NCBI RefSeq assembly: GCF_006716235.1
Contig: NZ_VFOR01000001.1
Span: 1,240,001-1,304,000, forward strand
Length of the DNA: 64,000 nt
Direction: 5' to 3'
Source of the DNA: Propioniferax innocua
GTDB taxonomy: Bacteria > Actinomycetota > Actinomycetes > Propionibacteriales > Propionibacteriaceae
Shown here: in pieces, positions 1 through 8,191 of the stretch
How positions within the stretch are numbered: the stretch's first letter is position 1
Layout: every line of letters begins with the position of its first letter
The notes under the pieces: generated by a model
Seen by the model: only the letters and a program-made list of their open reading frames with translations
Told to the model about the DNA's origin: nothing
Databases searched by the model: none
Translations under genes and position numbers: made by a program

Positions 1-58
1 TTACATCGTCCCGGGCCTCGGCGACGCCGGTGACCGTTTGTACGGCCTCGCGGAGTGA
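1..58 (+). CDS. upp: Uracil phosphoribosyltransferase, 3' end only (partial)
   Basis: Only the last 18 codons are in the window, reading in the frame that starts at base 2 and ending at TGA 56-58. The tail YIVPGLGDAGDRLYGLAE matches the C-terminal PRPP/uracil-binding segment (YIVPGLGDAGDR) that is highly conserved in bacterial Upp. Upp converts uracil and PRPP to UMP in pyrimidine salvage. The catalytic core lies upstream of the window, so the assignment rests on this signature alone, but the signature is very specific. Confidence 0.85.
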   Translation, partial: YIVPGLGDAGDRLYGLAE

Positions 59-273
59 CCGGGCCGATCATCGGCTGACCGGGGCCGAACCTGCGCCACC
101 AGTCAGCGGGAACCGACTGTTCCTGCTCATCGTCCTGTGGCGTCGATCTCTTTCGGGCATCGCCACAGCCGGACGCATGCTCATGCTCACCCATGCATCC
201 ATGATGCCGCAGGCGCTGGCGTCGTCGCTGACGCGCCGGACGACACATCGGTGAACGCTGAGGGCACAGCGGC

Positions 274-285
274 TAGCTTGGGAGT
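274..285 (+). promoter_or_regulatory. -10 element of a probable leaderless menB transcript
   Basis: TAGCTT at 274-279 lies six bases before the GTG start of menB. No Shine-Dalgarno sequence is placed usefully. The same TANNNT-N6/7-start arrangement recurs before at least ten other genes here. The rest of 59-285 shows nothing recognisable. Confidence 0.55.
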
Positions 286-1176
286 GTGACTTTTCATAGC
301 GAGGATTGGGAACCCGTCGAGGGGTTCGACTTCACCGACATCACCTACCACCGCGCCAAGGATGTGCCTGCGGTGCGTATCGCGTTCGACCGCCCGGAGG
401 TGCGCAACGCGTTCCGGCCACACACGGTCGATGAGCTCTGCACCGCCCTCGAGGACGCCCGCACCAGCGGAGACATCGGATGCGTCCTGCTCACCGGCAA
501 CGGTCCCTCCCCCAAGGACGGCGGATGGGCCTTCTGCTCCGGCGGCGACCAGCGCATCCGTGGCCGCGACGGCTACCAGTACGCCTCCGGGGAGACCGCC
601 GACAGCGTCGACAAAGCCCGTGCCGGACGCCTCCACATCCTCGAGGCCCAGCGCATCATCCGCTTCATGCCCAAACCGGTGATCGCCATGGTCAACGGTT
701 GGGCCGCAGGCGGCGGGCATTCCCTGCACGTGGTCTGCGATCTCACCCTCGCGAGCGCTGAACACGCGCGCTTCAAACAGACCGATGCCGACGTCGGCTC
801 ATTCGACGGCGGTTTCGGCTCGGCCTACCTCGCCCGTCAGGTGGGTCAGAAGTTCGCCCGCGAGATCTTCTTCCTCGGCGAGACCTACGACGCCGCCGAG
901 GGACAGCGCATGGGCACGGTGAACAAGGTCGTCACCCATGACGAGCTGGAGAAGGTGGGCCTGGAATGGGCCGCGAAGATCTGCGGCAAGTCACCGACCG
1001 CCCAGCGCATGTTGAAGTACGCCTTCAACGCCATCGACGACGGGCTGGTGGGCCAGCAGATCTTCGCCGGGGAGACCACACGTCTGGCGTACATGACCGA
1101 TGAAGCCGTGGAAGGCCGTGACTCATTCCTCGAGAAACGAGCCCCTGACTGGTCGGACTTCCCCTACTACTTCTGA
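286..1176 (+). CDS. menB: 1,4-dihydroxy-2-naphthoyl-CoA synthase
   Basis: MenB closes the second aromatic ring of menaquinone by Dieckmann-type cyclisation of o-succinylbenzoyl-CoA. The 296-residue protein is full length. It has the crotonase fold: SGGDQ at 85-89 within the MenB-specific run CSGGDQRIRGRDGYQYA, the oxyanion-hole segment GWAAGGGHSL at 138-147, and GSFDGGFGSAYLARQVG from 171. These are diagnostic of MenB rather than generic enoyl-CoA hydratases. The start is GTG 286, with a -10-like hexamer six bases upstream, so translation is probably leaderless. No other men genes are in the window. Confidence 0.96.
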   Translation: MTFHSEDWEPVEGFDFTDITYHRAKDVPAVRIAFDRPEVRNAFRPHTVDELCTALEDARTSGDIGCVLLTGNGPSPKDGGWAFCSGGDQRIRGRDGYQYASGETADSVDKARAGRLHILEAQRIIRFMPKPVIAMVNGWAAGGGHSLHVVCDLTLASAEHARFKQTDADVGSFDGGFGSAYLARQVGQKFAREIFFLGETYDAAEGQRMGTVNKVVTHDELEKVGLEWAAKICGKSPTAQRMLKYAFNAIDDGLVGQQIFAGETTRLAYMTDEAVEGRDSFLEKRAPDWSDFPYYF

Positions 1177-1210
1177 ACCGAAGCGCCCCGTCCAGAGGCC
1201 CCTTCCTCCA

Positions 1211-1335
1211 AGCCCACGGCCAGAACCTGCGGACCGCGCCCTGAACCGGGGCTGGCCCCTTCCCCCTAGCCCACGGCCAGAACCTGCGGACCGCGCCCTG
1301 AACCGGGGCTGGCCCCTTCCCCTTGGCCCACAGCC
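1211..1335. repeat. 57-bp tandem repeat, two copies plus a decayed third
   Basis: AGCCCACGGCCAGAACCTGC begins at 1211 and again at 1268, 57 bases apart, and the rest of the unit is nearly identical. A shortened, diverged third start (GCCCACAGCCAG) lies at 1326. The core GGCCAGAACC also occurs reverse-complemented at 1491-1500 inside the next element. Confidence 0.85.
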
Positions 1336-1350
1336 AGGGCGCCCCGAAGG

Positions 1351-1424
1351 CCCTTCCCCAGCAGCCTCTTTTCCGGCAGCCCCTTCCCCAGCAATCTCTT
1401 TTCCGGCAGCCCCTTCCCCAGCAG
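1351..1424. repeat. 30-bp tandem repeat, about 2.5 copies
   Basis: CCCTTCCCCAGCA begins at 1351, 1381 and 1411. The intervening CTCTTTTCCGGCAGC is conserved between copies 1 and 2. The array ends abruptly at GGTTCCTGG. Confidence 0.85.
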
Positions 1425-1471
1425 GTTCCTGGAGTCAGCTCAGGTGGCCCCAAGACGAGGGGCACCACACA

Positions 1472-1567
1472 TAGAAAAACGTTGCGGTCAGGTTCTGGCC
1501 ACAATGCCACCCGAAACGTCTTCATCAGACGCAGATGAGGACCCATTCTGACCGCAATGTTTTTCTA
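1472..1567. repeat. 96-bp element bounded by 20-bp inverted repeats
   Basis: The left arm TAGAAAAACGTTGCGGTCAG (1472-1491) and right arm 1548-1567 are inverted repeats with one mismatch. The interior has a smaller hairpin (TCATC/GATGA around 1523-1539). The shape suits a non-autonomous mobile element or a long structured RNA. I see no clear target-site duplication and no transposase. Confidence 0.6.
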
Positions 1568-1568
1568 C

Positions 1569-1660
1569 ATATATGGGGGGTGCTATATACAGGGGCGCCA
1601 TATATAGGGGTGTCACATATGGGCGGACTCCATATACGGGGCGCCATATACAGGAGGATG
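1569..1660. repeat. Degenerate 14-17 bp ATATAC/GGGGCGCC tandem repeat
   Basis: About six consecutive units resemble ATATACAGGGGCGCC: for example ATATATAGGGGTGTC, ACATATGGGCGGACTCC and ATATACGGGGCGCC. The alternating AT-rich and G-rich composition is unlike the coding DNA nearby. Confidence 0.7.
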
Positions 1661-1715
1661 TCGCCGATGCGAGCTGAGCGTCATTGAGCCAATTTTCTAT
1701 ACGCAGAGGGGAGAT

Positions 1716-1794
1716 TTCTGCACCCATGGGGATAGCGGGACTTCTGCACCCATGGGGATAGCGGGGCTTCTGCACCCATGGGGATAGCGGGACT
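1716..1794. repeat. 26-bp tandem repeat, three copies
   Basis: TTCTGCACCCATGGGGATAG starts at 1716, 1742 and 1768, with only single-base differences between copies. Each unit contains an NcoI-like CCATGG palindrome. Confidence 0.9.
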
Positions 1795-1855
1795 CCGAGA
1801 TCACGCCGAAGATCGCGGTGCCCCCCCCACTCACATGCGCTGAAACCCCGCGCGT

Positions 1856-1897
1856 GCACTGGACACAACAAGAGCACTGGACACAACAGGAGCACTT
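1856..1897. repeat. 18-bp tandem repeat, about 2.3 copies
   Basis: GCACTGGACACAACAAGA at 1856 is followed by GCACTGGACACAACAGGA at 1874 and a partial GCACTT at 1892. Confidence 0.8.
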
Positions 1898-1987
1898 GAG
1901 CCGCAACCGGATGACACCCGGTCGGATGTTCGCTACCCGCGCACAGCCGCCCCTACGTGTTCCAGCGTGGCCGACGCTCCGTGACGT

Positions 1988-2112
1988 ACGCCCGCAGCAG
2001 ACGCGACGTCACCCCGCAACACATGCGACGCACAACCTGCAACACACGCGGCACACGCCCCGTAGCAAATGCGACGTACACCCCGCGGCGCGTGTGACGT
2101 ACAAGTGTCGTA
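1988..2112. repeat. Degenerate ~23-bp repeat, five to six copies
   Basis: Units of the type CCCCGTAGCAAATGCGACGT recur with substitutions (CCCGCAGCAGACGCGACGTC, CCCGCAACACATGCGACGCA, CCCGCGGCGCGTGTGACGTA). The array runs up to about 100 bases before dinB. Confidence 0.65.
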
Positions 2113-2214
2113 CCGCAAGGAGAAGATGCCTTCATGCCACCGCTCACCAACACTCACCGGTCACTCCGCTCACGCATGTCGGCGAATCGACCTCAGCCAG
2201 ATCGTCTCTGAACA

Positions 2215-3513
2215 GTGCGTTCCTGGCCATCGATCCTGCATCTCGATCTGGACGCGTTCTTCGCGTCGGTCGAGCAGCGTGACAAACCTTCACTGCGCGG
2301 AAAACCGGTGATCGTCGGGGGCATCGGCTCCCGTGGCGTCGTCTCCACCGCGTCATACGAGGCCCGTGAATATGGCGTGCATTCGGCGATGGCCACAGCG
2401 GAAGCACGTCGACGCTGCCCTCATGCCGCATACCTCTCAGGGCGTTTCCATGCCTACCGTGAGGCGAGTGAGTCTGTGATGACAGTACTGCGGTCAGTCT
2501 CCCCGCTGGTGGAGCCGTTGAGCCTCGACGAAGCCTTCGTCGATCTCGGAGCCAGCTGGTTGATCCCTTCCCCCAGTGACGATGCCACCGTGCTCCAGCT
2601 GGCTCAGGAGATCCGTGCTGCGGTCTTCGCCGAGACCCGGCTCACAGCCTCAGTCGGCGTAGGAACCTCGAAGTTCATCGCCAAGCTGGCCACGAACCTC
2701 GCCAAACCCGATGGTTGCCACCTCGTACCGGCCGGAACCGAGATCGACCTGTTGGCACCCATGCCCGTGAGTGCCATCCCCGGTGTCGGCCCGGCCACAC
2801 GTGAACGACTGGACCGTATCGGGATCCGCACCATCGCCGATCTCCAGAACGCCCGCCCCGGAGAATTGCGCCGGGAACTCGGGCAGGCCGCTGCGGCCGG
2901 TCTCGTCGAACTCGCGCACGCGCGTGATGACCGCGCCGTCGTGGCACACCGGGATGCCAAATCCATCTCTGTCGAGGACACCTTCGAACACGATGAGACC
3001 GACCGGCGCCAGCTCGAGGCGATCTGTGCCCGTGACGCGGGCGAGGTCGCGCATCGACTCGACCGGGCCGGGCTCTTCGCCCGGACGATCACGGTGAAGG
3101 TGCGCCTCGCCGACTTCACGACGCTGTCTCGTTCGCACACCCTCGACGGTGCCACCGACAGCCCCGAGTCCATCGCTTCCATCGCACGGCAGCTACTCGA
3201 CGGGATCGATGTCTCCGACGGCGTCCGTCTGCTCGGTGTCGGTGTCTCCGGTTTCTCGACCACGGCTCAGGAGGAACTGTTCTCCGTCGGAGAGAAGCCG
3301 ACGTCGACATCAGCGCCGGTGGTGTCGACGCGGGAGCGACGCCGTTCCACGAACTGGCGGCCGGGTGCTGATGTGACCCACGAGATCCATGGGCCGGGCT
3401 GGGTGTGGGGGTCGGGACGCAAGGTGGTCACCGTCAGGTTCGAGACCGCAGACACCGGTCCGGGGCCGGTGCGATCATTCGCCATCGACGACCCGCAACT
3501 CCACCTGGTCTGA
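2215..3513 (+). CDS. dinB: DNA polymerase IV (Y-family translesion polymerase)
   Basis: A Y-family polymerase that bypasses damaged template bases with low fidelity. The 432-residue protein has the catalytic acidic motif DLDAFFASVEQ at 11-21, the second carboxylate motif PLSLDEAFVDL at about 101-111, a helix-hairpin-helix thumb (SAIPGVGPATRERL) and a little-finger domain. The C-terminal segment THEIHGPGWVWGSGRKVVTVRFE is typical of the longer actinobacterial DinB form. Start GTG 2215 is chosen because the family begins only a few residues before DLD. No LexA box is evident upstream. The gene stands alone after the repeat region. Confidence 0.93.
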   Translation: MRSWPSILHLDLDAFFASVEQRDKPSLRGKPVIVGGIGSRGVVSTASYEAREYGVHSAMATAEARRRCPHAAYLSGRFHAYREASESVMTVLRSVSPLVEPLSLDEAFVDLGASWLIPSPSDDATVLQLAQEIRAAVFAETRLTASVGVGTSKFIAKLATNLAKPDGCHLVPAGTEIDLLAPMPVSAIPGVGPATRERLDRIGIRTIADLQNARPGELRRELGQAAAAGLVELAHARDDRAVVAHRDAKSISVEDTFEHDETDRRQLEAICARDAGEVAHRLDRAGLFARTITVKVRLADFTTLSRSHTLDGATDSPESIASIARQLLDGIDVSDGVRLLGVGVSGFSTTAQEELFSVGEKPTSTSAPVVSTRERRRSTNWRPGADVTHEIHGPGWVWGSGRKVVTVRFETADTGPGPVRSFAIDDPQLHLV

Positions 3514-3570
3514 ACCGCCACCGGTGACGGTGATCGTACTCAGTGCGGATTCCGTCCAGACCGGCCGCCC

Positions 3571-3630
3571 CAGGGCTTGCCAACGATCACCCAGGGCCTG
3601 CCAACGACCGCTCAGAGCTTGTCGACGATC
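3571..3630. repeat. 21-bp repeat, three imperfect copies running into a kinase 3' end
   Basis: CAGGGCTTGCCAACGATC begins at 3571, with a near copy at 3592 and a diverged copy CAGAGCTTGTCGACGATC at 3613. The last copy encodes the C-terminal residues of the minus-strand kinase gene. Confidence 0.6.
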
Positions 3631-5207
3631 TTGTCGGCCTCCTTGGCGGTCAGGTCACCGGAGAACCGCATGGACTCGACCTCGAGACGAAACTGCGCGA
3701 GGCCCGCAGTGGTCATCTCGCGCTCGTCCAGGGCCCCCTGGAGCTGCTCTCGGGCCGAGGAGTTCTCGACCTTGGAGATCTCCTCGGCGATCTTCTTCCG
3801 CTGCTTGCTCTGGTCTTTGGTCTCGTTCGACGTCGAACCCTGTCCGTCACCTTCACTCTGGCCGGAACCATCGCCGTTCCCCGAGCCATCGCCCTGACCC
3901 GATCCGTCTCCCTCACCGGATCCGTCACCCTCACCAGAGCCGTCACCCTCACCTGAACCGTCGCCCTCACCGGAGCCGTCACCTTGACCCGGAAGCTTCG
4001 GAAACTCGGTCGGGAACGGGTTCTTCGGCCCTTCGTCGGTCGGTTCCTCAGTGGGTTCTTGGGTGGGTTCGGTGTCGGTCGGCTCCTGCGTCGGTTCACC
4101 CTGCGGCTCGTCGGTGGGTTCTTGGGATGCGCTCGGGGACGCCGTGTCACCGGGCTCGAGAGGACTCTTCCCATCTCGCCCCATGAGGAGCCACGCACCC
4201 AGGCCCAACAGCAACAGCACGAGCAGCAGGGCGACCACCCAGCCCGCTCCGCCTCGACGACGAGGTCGATCGTCATAGGGTTCCAGTTCGTCGAAGTCGT
4301 CCTCCTCGACCTCCACGTACTCCTCTTCCGGCGCAGCTGCAGGCATGACTCTCGTCTGCTGCGCTGTCGTGGCCGGCATCAGCATCGTGGCCGCATCGGG
4401 ATCGACACGCAGCGCCTTGATCTGTTGCAGGATCGCTGGGCCGTCCGGACGCTGCTGCGGTTCCTTCGCGAGCAGGCGGTCGATGAGGTCATCCAAAGCA
4501 GGCGGGACGCCGGTGCGCAACTGCGATGCACGCGGTGGATCGGCATTGATCTGCTGCTGCGCGACCGCAATCGCCTCACCTCGGAACGGTGGCGTGCCAG
4601 TCAACGCTGCCATCAACAGACATCCCAGCGCATACCAGTCAGACTTCTCGGTGGCCTGTTTGCCCATCGCCTGTTCAGGCGACATATAGGCCGCCGTGCC
4701 CATGGCCGTGGCAGGCGCGGTGAGCGCTGCTCCGTGTTGTTGGCCGAGCTGGGCGATACCGAAGTCGACGATCTTGACCGTGCCATCGTGGAACATGACG
4801 TTCCCGGGCTTGATGTCGCGGTGGATCACGCCGACCTTGTGCGCAGCCATGAGGCCCTGGGTGACGCCGAACGCCACTTCCAAGGTCTCGGGAACCGACA
4901 GATGGTCCTCGGCCCTGATGCGTTCTGCAAGGCTGGGCCCGGTCAGCTTCTCCATGACGATGTAGGCGTCCTCGGCGTCGAAGCCAGCGTCGTAGATGCT
5001 GACCACGTGCGGATCGGACAGCCCTGCTGTGGCCACCGCTTCCCGACGGAATCGTTCAAGGGTCGTGGCATCGGAATCACTCGATTCCACCAGTTTGATC
5101 GCCACGTCTCGTTCCAGGCGCGTGTCCCGCGCCGTGAAGACCTGCCCCATGCCACCTTCACCAAGGCGGTCCAGGACGTCGTAGCGATTCGCGATGTTTC
5201 GAGCCAT
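3612..5207 (-). CDS. Transmembrane Ser/Thr protein kinase (PknB-like kinase domain)
   Basis: A eukaryotic-type Hanks kinase. From start ATG 5207 (531 aa): P-loop GEGGMG at 16-21, lysine K38 (VAIK), catalytic HRDIKPGN from about 129, DFG near 149, activation segment GTAAYMSPEQ. A negatively charged juxtamembrane stretch precedes one membrane helix at about 321-342. The extracytoplasmic part begins with a Pro/Thr/Glu-rich linker (TEPTQEPTEEPTDEG), then a (GDGSGE)n repeat, then a helical C-terminal segment of about 60 residues. There are no PASTA repeats, so the ligand is unknown. An in-frame GTG at 5234 would add nine residues (MGCRVIIAP). It converges on dinB and lies just downstream of lgt on the same strand. 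Confidence 0.9.
   Translation of the reverse strand: MARNIANRYDVLDRLGEGGMGQVFTARDTRLERDVAIKLVESSDSDATTLERFRREAVATAGLSDPHVVSIYDAGFDAEDAYIVMEKLTGPSLAERIRAEDHLSVPETLEVAFGVTQGLMAAHKVGVIHRDIKPGNVMFHDGTVKIVDFGIAQLGQQHGAALTAPATAMGTAAYMSPEQAMGKQATEKSDWYALGCLLMAALTGTPPFRGEAIAVAQQQINADPPRASQLRTGVPPALDDLIDRLLAKEPQQRPDGPAILQQIKALRVDPDAATMLMPATTAQQTRVMPAAAPEEEYVEVEEDDFDELEPYDDRPRRRGGAGWVVALLLVLLLLGLGAWLLMGRDGKSPLEPGDTASPSASQEPTDEPQGEPTQEPTDTEPTQEPTEEPTDEGPKNPFPTEFPKLPGQGDGSGEGDGSGEGDGSGEGDGSGEGDGSGQGDGSGNGDGSGQSEGDGQGSTSNETKDQSKQRKKIAEEISKVENSSAREQLQGALDEREMTTAGLAQFRLEVESMRFSGDLTAKEADKIVDKL
3850..3990. repeat. In-gene 18-bp coding repeat for (GDGSGE)n
   Basis: In-frame 18-bp units within the kinase gene encode seven or so GDGSGE/GDGSGQ/GDGSGN blocks. 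They form a flexible acidic spacer outside the membrane and are likely to vary in number between strains. Confidence 0.75.
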
Positions 5208-5243
5208 GGGGGCAATGATGACACGGCACCCCACGTGTCCTGC

Positions 5244-6275
5244 TCAACCGCCGGAGCGTTCCTCCATGTCACTTTCTGCTTCCTTGCTTCCAGAAGCGGC
5301 TTCCTCCGTGGGCGTCGGTTCTGCCACGAGTTCTCCGTCCACACCGCCGTTCGACTCCTCGGAAGTCGCGGAGTCGTTCTCCACCTCGGGCTCACCTCCG
5401 GCTTCGGGCGCATCACCGTCGGCATCCTGTTCCTCGATGGCTCGGTCCGATACGCCGCTCGGGGCGTGCACGCCACGGCGTCGGGACACCGCCCATAGGA
5501 GGAGCCCGGCCATCACCATCGGGATACTGAGCCACTGCCCCATACTCAGGTTGAAGCTGAGCAGGCCGAGGAAGTCGTCGGGTTCCCGGAAGAACTCGGC
5601 GATGAACCGGAACAGTCCATAGCCAACGAGGAAGAACGCAGATACCTCACCCAGCGCGCGCTCACGACGTGCGTAGGCCCACAGAAGGACGAAGAGCAGC
5701 AGCCCCTCGAGCGCGAACTGGTAGAGCTGTGAGGGGTGTCGCGGCGTGGAATCCGCCATGGGGAAGATCATCCCCCAGGGCACGGCGGTGGGGCGGCCCC
5801 ACAGTTCACCGTTGATGAAGTTGCCGATGCGCCCCGCTGCGAGGCCAAGGGGGACAGCGGGCACCAGGAGGTCGGTGACTTCCAGGAACGGGCGCTTGGC
5901 TCGCAACGCGAACATCAGCAGAGCCAGGGTCACGCCGATCGCGCCACCGTGAAAGCTCATCCCCCCTTCCCAGAGGAAGAACATCTCCAGCGGATACGTC
6001 AGGTAATGACCGGGCTGATAGAACAGGCAGTAGCCGAGCCGACCGCCGACCATGACTCCCACAATGCTGGCGATGAGGAGATTTTCAACGTCGTCGCCGA
6101 CCCAGGGTCGTGGTTTCGAGATGCGATCGAAGGGCGGGTGATGCAGCCGCCTACGCAACAGCACGTAAGCGATCACGAACCCGAGCAGGTACATCAGCGC
6201 ATACCAGTGAATCTGCAGGGGGCCGAGGCGAACAGCCACGGGGTCCCAACCGGGATGGGTCAAAGTCAACGGCAC
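5244..6275 (-). CDS. lgt: Prolipoprotein diacylglyceryl transferase
   Basis: Lgt transfers diacylglycerol from phosphatidylglycerol to the lipobox cysteine of prelipoproteins at the cytoplasmic membrane. From GTG 6275 (343 aa) the protein starts [20 protein letters not shown], then [12 protein letters not shown] (first membrane helix). It contains the [11 protein letters not shown] region, FHGGAIG and the Lgt signature [14 protein letters not shown], and about seven membrane helices. A frame-open upstream extension exists but is Arg/Pro-rich noise, so the GTG was chosen. The last ~70 residues are an acidic cytoplasmic tail ([17 protein letters not shown]), longer than in most Lgt. The RbsB-type lipoprotein in this window is a natural substrate. 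Next to the kinase gene, with 36 bases between them. Confidence 0.95.
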   Translation of the reverse strand: MPLTLTHPGWDPVAVRLGPLQIHWYALMYLLGFVIAYVLLRRRLHHPPFDRISKPRPWVGDDVENLLIASIVGVMVGGRLGYCLFYQPGHYLTYPLEMFFLWEGGMSFHGGAIGVTLALLMFALRAKRPFLEVTDLLVPAVPLGLAAGRIGNFINGELWGRPTAVPWGMIFPMADSTPRHPSQLYQFALEGLLLFVLLWAYARRERALGEVSAFFLVGYGLFRFIAEFFREPDDFLGLLSFNLSMGQWLSIPMVMAGLLLWAVSRRRGVHAPSGVSDRAIEEQDADGDAPEAGGEPEVENDSATSEESNGGVDGELVAEPTPTEEAASGSKEAESDMEERSGG

Positions 6276-6394
6276 GAGGCCAGTGTGCCAACTGCGACGC
6301 GGGACCGCGACACGCTCCGCCGGCGCCAAGCCCTTCCGAACGGCGGTATCAGCCCGCGAACATGCGACACTGGACCGCGTGACCAGGGAGGACC

Positions 6395-8191
6395 ATGACT
6401 GACGACGCGTGCGAGGAGCTTGGCATCCCCGACATCTCCGAGGCCCGTCAGATCGGCTCGGGGGCCTTCGGTCGCGTCTACCGAGCGCGGCAGAATTCAC
6501 TGGATCGCATCGTCGCGGTGAAAGTCCTGGCCAATGTCGAACTCGACGAGGAGACCACGCGCCGGTTCGACCGTGAGGGCAAGGCCATCGGGCGGCTGTC
6601 GGGGCACCCGAACATCGTCGATGTCTATTCCCAGGGCGCCACAGAGGACAACAAGCCCTACCTGATGATGGAGTTCTGCCCCGGCGGTTCATACGGTGAT
6701 CAGATCCGTCGTGAAGGTTCTCTGACGTGGCGCGAGGCCACCGAGGTGGTGATAACCACTGCCGGAGCGCTCGAGACCGCGCATCGAGCAGGCATCCTGC
6801 ACCGTGACATCAAACCCGACAACATCCTGATCGACGACTACGGCATCCCCCGACTCGCCGATTTCGGGATCGCCCGTATGTCGAAGTCCGCCGATCTCAC
6901 CGCGACCGGAACCCTCACCGGTTCACCGGCGCACATGCCACCTGAGCTGATTGCGGGGGAATCCGCCACCACCGCCAGTGATGTCTATTCCTTGGCCTCG
7001 ACACTGTTCACCCTGATCGCCGGACGCCCGGCGTTCGTCCGCGACACCGACGAGTCGATCGTCCCGCTCCTGCAGCGGATCAGCTTCGAACCCGCGCCCC
7101 GGCTCGAGGAGTGGGGCGTTCCGCGTCCCGTCGCCGATGTGGTCGCCCGCGCACTCTCCAAGGAACCGGCGGAACGGCCCGGCACGTGCGAGGCATTCGG
7201 CAACGAACTCAACCATGCACGGGCTGCTTCCGGCATCGAACAGGTTCCGATGAAGATCCACGGTGATCGCCCCCTGGATCCAGAGGCGACGCGCGATGTC
7301 GCCATGGCCCCTTGGAATTCCTCCGGCGATCTCGCCCCGGCCCAGCACTCCGGCCCGGTATCCTCCGGTCCCTCCGCGAGTTCAGTGCACAGCGCTCCTG
7401 CACCGTGGTCTACACCCCCCACCTTCGCCGCTCCGACGCCCGTGCCCCAATTGCGGAGCCAGCCGGGGCACATGTCGATGCCGCAGGGCCAATTCGGCCC
7501 CATGCAACCAGCACATCCTGCCCTAGGCACATCCTCGGTCACTGGGCAGTCCTCATTCGTCGGCGGCCCGGTATCACATGGTCGCAGCCGGCGCCCCCTG
7601 ATGATCTCCCTGGCCGCGGCAGCGTTCGTGGTGGTGCTGATCGTGGCGTTGGCCGCAACGCTCGGTGGCAAGGAGAAACCCACCGTCGACCATGGCGCGA
7701 CCGGGCTTCTCGTGGACGGCGGAAGCGTTTCGGGCGACTGGGTGCCCAAGAACACCACGAAGATGGATATCGTCGAGACCCCGTGCGGCACGGTGAGCTC
7801 GCCCTACAGTCGTATCGAGGAACAGGGCTACGTCGAGAACGGGCGGTCCATTCCCCGATGGTCATCGCTCGGCGCCACGGCCACGAGTGAGTCCGCCGCG
7901 CAACAGGGCTTCACCGAATGGTCCGAAGCGTTCGCAGACTGCGCAGGAACAGATATGCCCGACGAAGTCACGGAGGCCCCTCTCCCCGACCTCCCCTGTG
8001 ACTGCTCCGACAGTGCGGCCTTCACCTACCGCGAAGGTGGTGTCGAGACCCACGTCGGACTCGTGCGCAAGGGTGATGCGCTGGCAGGAGTCCAGTTGCA
8101 GAGCAGCGTCGGTGCCGCCACCCAGCATTCCGATGCCGTGTTCCAGGATCTGATGTCCGAAGCCGCCAGACGCGCCGAGGCCGTTGGGTGA
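6395..8191 (+). CDS. Transmembrane Ser/Thr protein kinase
   Basis: A 598-residue Hanks-type kinase: P-loop GSGAFG at 21-26, K43, HRDIKPDN from about 136, DFG at 156-158, and SPAHMPPE where most relatives have SPAYMAPE. A Pro/Ser/His-rich linker follows, then a single membrane helix near residues 400-422 and an extracytoplasmic domain of about 170 residues with several cysteines (ETPCGT, FADCAG, LPCDCSD) that may form disulfides. No PASTA domain. Start ATG 6395 has a good Shine-Dalgarno sequence, AGGGAGGA. It diverges from lgt and its stop overlaps the start of mshA by four bases (GTGA), so the two are translationally coupled. Confidence 0.92.
   Translation: MTDDACEELGIPDISEARQIGSGAFGRVYRARQNSLDRIVAVKVLANVELDEETTRRFDREGKAIGRLSGHPNIVDVYSQGATEDNKPYLMMEFCPGGSYGDQIRREGSLTWREATEVVITTAGALETAHRAGILHRDIKPDNILIDDYGIPRLADFGIARMSKSADLTATGTLTGSPAHMPPELIAGESATTASDVYSLASTLFTLIAGRPAFVRDTDESIVPLLQRISFEPAPRLEEWGVPRPVADVVARALSKEPAERPGTCEAFGNELNHARAASGIEQVPMKIHGDRPLDPEATRDVAMAPWNSSGDLAPAQHSGPVSSGPSASSVHSAPAPWSTPPTFAAPTPVPQLRSQPGHMSMPQGQFGPMQPAHPALGTSSVTGQSSFVGGPVSHGRSRRPLMISLAAAAFVVVLIVALAATLGGKEKPTVDHGATGLLVDGGSVSGDWVPKNTTKMDIVETPCGTVSSPYSRIEEQGYVENGRSIPRWSSLGATATSESAAQQGFTEWSEAFADCAGTDMPDEVTEAPLPDLPCDCSDSAAFTYREGGVETHVGLVRKGDALAGVQLQSSVGAATQHSDAVFQDLMSEAARRAEAVG

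Larger units (their letters stand above)
1177..2214. other. 1-kb non-coding region built from several tandem-repeat families
   Basis: Between menB and dinB I see no credible gene. The space is filled by consecutive, unrelated short repeats: a 57-bp unit, a 30-bp unit, a 96-bp inverted-repeat element, degenerate 15-bp ATATA-containing units, a 26-bp unit, an 18-bp unit and degenerate units of about 23 bp rich in GCGACGTACA. Open frames through it only translate the repeats. The 1570-1670 stretch is distinctly AT-richer than the flanks. Confidence 0.8.

Noticed and set aside
30-254. Short plus-strand open frame after upp
   Set aside because: It starts inside upp in a different frame, has no ribosome binding site and shows no domain.
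1025-1906. Open frames with Cys-Trp-Gly or Pro-rich repeated peptides (for example repeated SPAIPMGAE)
   Set aside because: They only translate the tandem repeats; frames change between arrays and there are no start signals.
1177-2214. CRISPR array
   Set aside because: Repeats are directly adjacent without unique spacers, unit lengths differ between blocks, and no cas genes are nearby.
3984-5498. Long plus-strand open frame opposite the kinase and lgt
   Set aside because: It is antisense to two clear genes, Arg/His-rich, and typical of GC-rich shadow frames.
6276-6692. N-terminal extension of Lgt
   Set aside because: It would overlap the divergent kinase gene and is Arg/Pro noise; the Lgt fold starts at GTG 6275.
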